Shown: piece after piece, positions 4,851 through 5,917 of the stretch | Layout: every line of letters starts with the position of its first letter | How positions within the stretch are numbered: the stretch's first letter is position 1 | NCBI GenBank assembly: GCA_030528815.1 | Contig: JAUMYE010000042.1 | Coordinates: 1-5,917 of the forward strand | Direction of reading: 5' to 3' | Length of the DNA stretch: 5,917 bases | Origin: Candidatus Saccharimonadota bacterium | GTDB lineage: Bacteria; Patescibacteriota; Saccharimonadia; Saccharimonadales; Saccharimonadaceae | Position numbers and translations under genes: made by a program | The notes under the pieces: generated by a model | What the model was told of the DNA's origin: nothing | Databases searched by the model: none | Seen by the model: only the letters and a program-made list of their open reading frames with translations

Positions 4851-4877
4851 GCGGGAGGTTAAAACCGTTTGTACCGC
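4851..4877 (+). promoter_or_regulatory. Possible structured leader of rplA
   Basis: GCGG (4851-4854) can pair with CCGC (4874-4877), and an inner GGT/ACC pairing (4857-4859 with 4864-4866) is possible. The stem ends one base before AAAGGA (4879-4884), the rplA ribosome binding site. L1 represses its own mRNA in several bacteria, so this is a reasonable place for such a site, but the stem is short and I cannot match it to a known L1 site. Confidence 0.3.
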
Positions 4878-4891
4878 GAAAGGAATTCAAA

Positions 4892-5794
4892 ATGGCAGAA
4901 AAAGAAGCCAAAGAACTTGAAACTCCTGTAGTAGCAGAAGAAACTACAGAAGCTCCAGCTGAAGAAAAATTCGCTAAGGCTGGTAAAAAGTCCAAGAAGC
5001 ACGTCGAAGAAGTAAAGGCAGAGGAAGAACGCCAAGCTCGCAAACTCGAAGCTGCTGCAGCTCCAGAGAAAAAGGTTGGCCCAAAGCCAGTTACTCGCAC
5101 TCGTCTTGAACGCCGTGGCAAGAACTACAAGAAAGCCGCAGAAAAGATCGAGAAAGGTAAAGTTTACAATCTTGACGAAGCTATCAAGCTTGCTATCGAA
5201 ACAAGCCCAGTTAAGTTTGACGCAACCCTAGAAATGCATTTCCGCCTAGGTGTTGATCCACGCCAGGCAGATCAGAACATTCGTAGCACAGTTAGCCTAC
5301 CAGCTGGTACCGGTAAAACTGTTCGTGTAGCTGTATTTGCTCCACTTGATCTTTGCAAAGCTGCAAAGGCTGCAGGCGCAGATATCGCAGAAGACGAAGA
5401 GTTCTTGAAGATGCTTGACAAAGAAGAAATTAACTTCGATGTCCTTATCAGTACTCCTCAGTACATGCCAAAGCTTGGTCGCTACGCTCGCATGCTCGGT
5501 CCTAAAGGTCTTATGCCAAATCCAAAGGCTGGTACCGTTACGACCGATATCGAGAAGGCTATCAAGGAAGCTAAGGCCGGTAAGATTGAATACCGCGTCG
5601 ACAAGCAGGCTATCGTTCACGTTGGCCTAGGCAAGATTAGCTTCGGTGCTGACAAGCTAAAGCAGAACGTTGTCGCTTTCATCGACAGCCTAAAGGCTCA
5701 GAAGCCAGCTTCTCTAAAGGGCCAGTACATCAAGTCCGTATTTATTACTACAACTATGGGTCCAAGCATCCAGGTTGAAAATATCTACAACTAA
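4892..5794 (+). CDS. rplA: 50S ribosomal protein L1 (uL1) with a ~70-residue N-terminal extension
   Basis: L1 forms the mobile L1 stalk near the ribosomal E site and, in several bacteria, represses its own mRNA. The normal L1 body begins at RRGKNYKKAAEKI (about 74-86) and continues through YNLDEAIKLA, then the family signature LGPKGLMPNPKAGTVT (202-217) in domain II and the C-terminal FITTTMGPSIQV (284-295). The body is ~227 residues, the normal family size, so the protein is longer (300) only because of residues 1-73. That extension is rich in Glu, Lys and Ala, first acidic (1-25) then mixed-charge, and is probably disordered or a charged helix. AAAGGA (4879-4884), 7 bases before the ATG, supports the long form, and no equally good internal start is seen at the body. 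It is alone in its transcript: a terminator follows, and rplJ-rplL are not downstream. Confidence 0.96.
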   Translation: MAEKEAKELETPVVAEETTEAPAEEKFAKAGKKSKKHVEEVKAEEERQARKLEAAAAPEKKVGPKPVTRTRLERRGKNYKKAAEKIEKGKVYNLDEAIKLAIETSPVKFDATLEMHFRLGVDPRQADQNIRSTVSLPAGTGKTVRVAVFAPLDLCKAAKAAGADIAEDEEFLKMLDKEEINFDVLISTPQYMPKLGRYARMLGPKGLMPNPKAGTVTTDIEKAIKEAKAGKIEYRVDKQAIVHVGLGKISFGADKLKQNVVAFIDSLKAQKPASLKGQYIKSVFITTTMGPSIQVENIYN

Positions 5795-5805
5795 TTCGAT
5801 GCACT

Positions 5806-5835
5806 AAAAAAATATCCCCGTTTGGGGATATTTTT
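5806..5835. terminator. Terminator of rplA, probably bidirectional
   Basis: AATATCCCC (5811-5819) pairs perfectly with GGGGATATT (5824-5832) around GTTT, flanked by an A-run on the left and a T-run on the right. It can therefore stop transcription from both sides, which suits a convergent gene to the right. Confidence 0.85.
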
Positions 5836-5846
5836 GTTGGCTTTAA

Positions 5847-5917
5847 TTATTTAGACCAGTTGTTCGTGTTCTTGATGTCGTTTTCGAGAGTCTGTATCGT
5901 AGTCATTTCCCATTCTT
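5847..5917 (-). CDS. Possible 3' end of a minus-strand gene, cut by the window end
   Basis: One minus-strand frame is open from the window edge to a TAA at 5849-5847 and would end ...NDIKNTNNWSK. The bidirectional terminator beside it supports a gene arriving from the right. A second minus frame is also open to a TAA at 5853-5851, so the frame is uncertain. About 22 codons are too few to assign a function. Confidence 0.4.
   Translation of the reverse strand, partial: EWEMTTIQTLENDIKNTNNWSK

Noticed and set aside
4869..4945. Small leader reading frame starting at TTG 4869 after GGGAGG (4853-4858)
   Set aside because: It would overlap the rplA start out of frame, uses a weak start codon, and lacks supporting evidence. 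The AAAGGA site fits rplA directly.
4780..5121. Minus-strand open frame of 113 codons opposite the rplA start
   Set aside because: It is antisense to the L1 N-terminus, has a Ser/Ala low-complexity translation typical of a mirrored Glu/Lys/Ala-rich region, and no ribosome binding site was seen.
5297..5620. Minus-strand open frame of 107 codons inside rplA
   Set aside because: Fully antisense to the conserved L1 body, with no start signals or recognisable content.
1..5917. UGA read as glycine (Gracilibacteria/Absconditabacteria code)
   Set aside because: No in-frame TGA occurs in any of the recognised genes. A recoded genome would show many within this number of codons.

Overview
The window looks like a piece of a chromosome from the Candidate Phyla Radiation (Patescibacteria), most likely Saccharibacteria (TM7). 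This is an inference from the divergence of the core proteins and the gene order; no 16S or other marker is present to prove it. The standard bacterial code is in use: every intact gene stops at TAA or TAG, no in-frame TGA occurs in any real gene, and glycine is written GGN. That argues against the UGA-recoding CPR lineages.

Layout, left to right. (1) 1-536 is the 3' end of an alpha-glucan (glycogen) phosphorylase-like gene. (2) 640-1632 is a two-gene secE-nusG operon with its own promoter, a short hairpin leader and a strong terminator. (3) 1743-2432 is cdsA (CDP-diacylglycerol synthase), with an insertion inside the family signature. (4) 2503-3396 is an unrecognised single-pass membrane protein with a Pro/Ala-rich cytoplasmic tail and an acidic helical outer domain. 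(5) 3504-3929 is rplK (L11). (6) 4733-4008, on the minus strand, is an unrecognised gene with its own start signals and terminator. (7) 4892-5794 is rplA (L1), with an N-terminal extension of about 70 residues. (8) 5917-5847 is possibly the 3' end of a further minus-strand gene, convergent with rplA.

In most bacteria secE-nusG-rplK-rplA form one transcribed block. Here the same genes are in the same order but split into separate units, with cdsA, a membrane protein and an antisense orphan gene between them. Almost every unit has its own promoter (usually an extended -10, with a 17-base spacer wherever a -35 is visible) and its own intrinsic terminator. Twice the terminator U-tract runs directly into the -35 (TTTTTTGAC) of the next promoter. 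The most unusual items are the orphan antisense gene between rplK and rplA, whose promoter overlaps that of rplA, the CdsA signature insertion, and the transcript 5'-end hairpins ahead of secE and cdsA. No intergenic gap exceeds 300 bases, and I see no tRNA, rRNA, CRISPR or insertion sequence.
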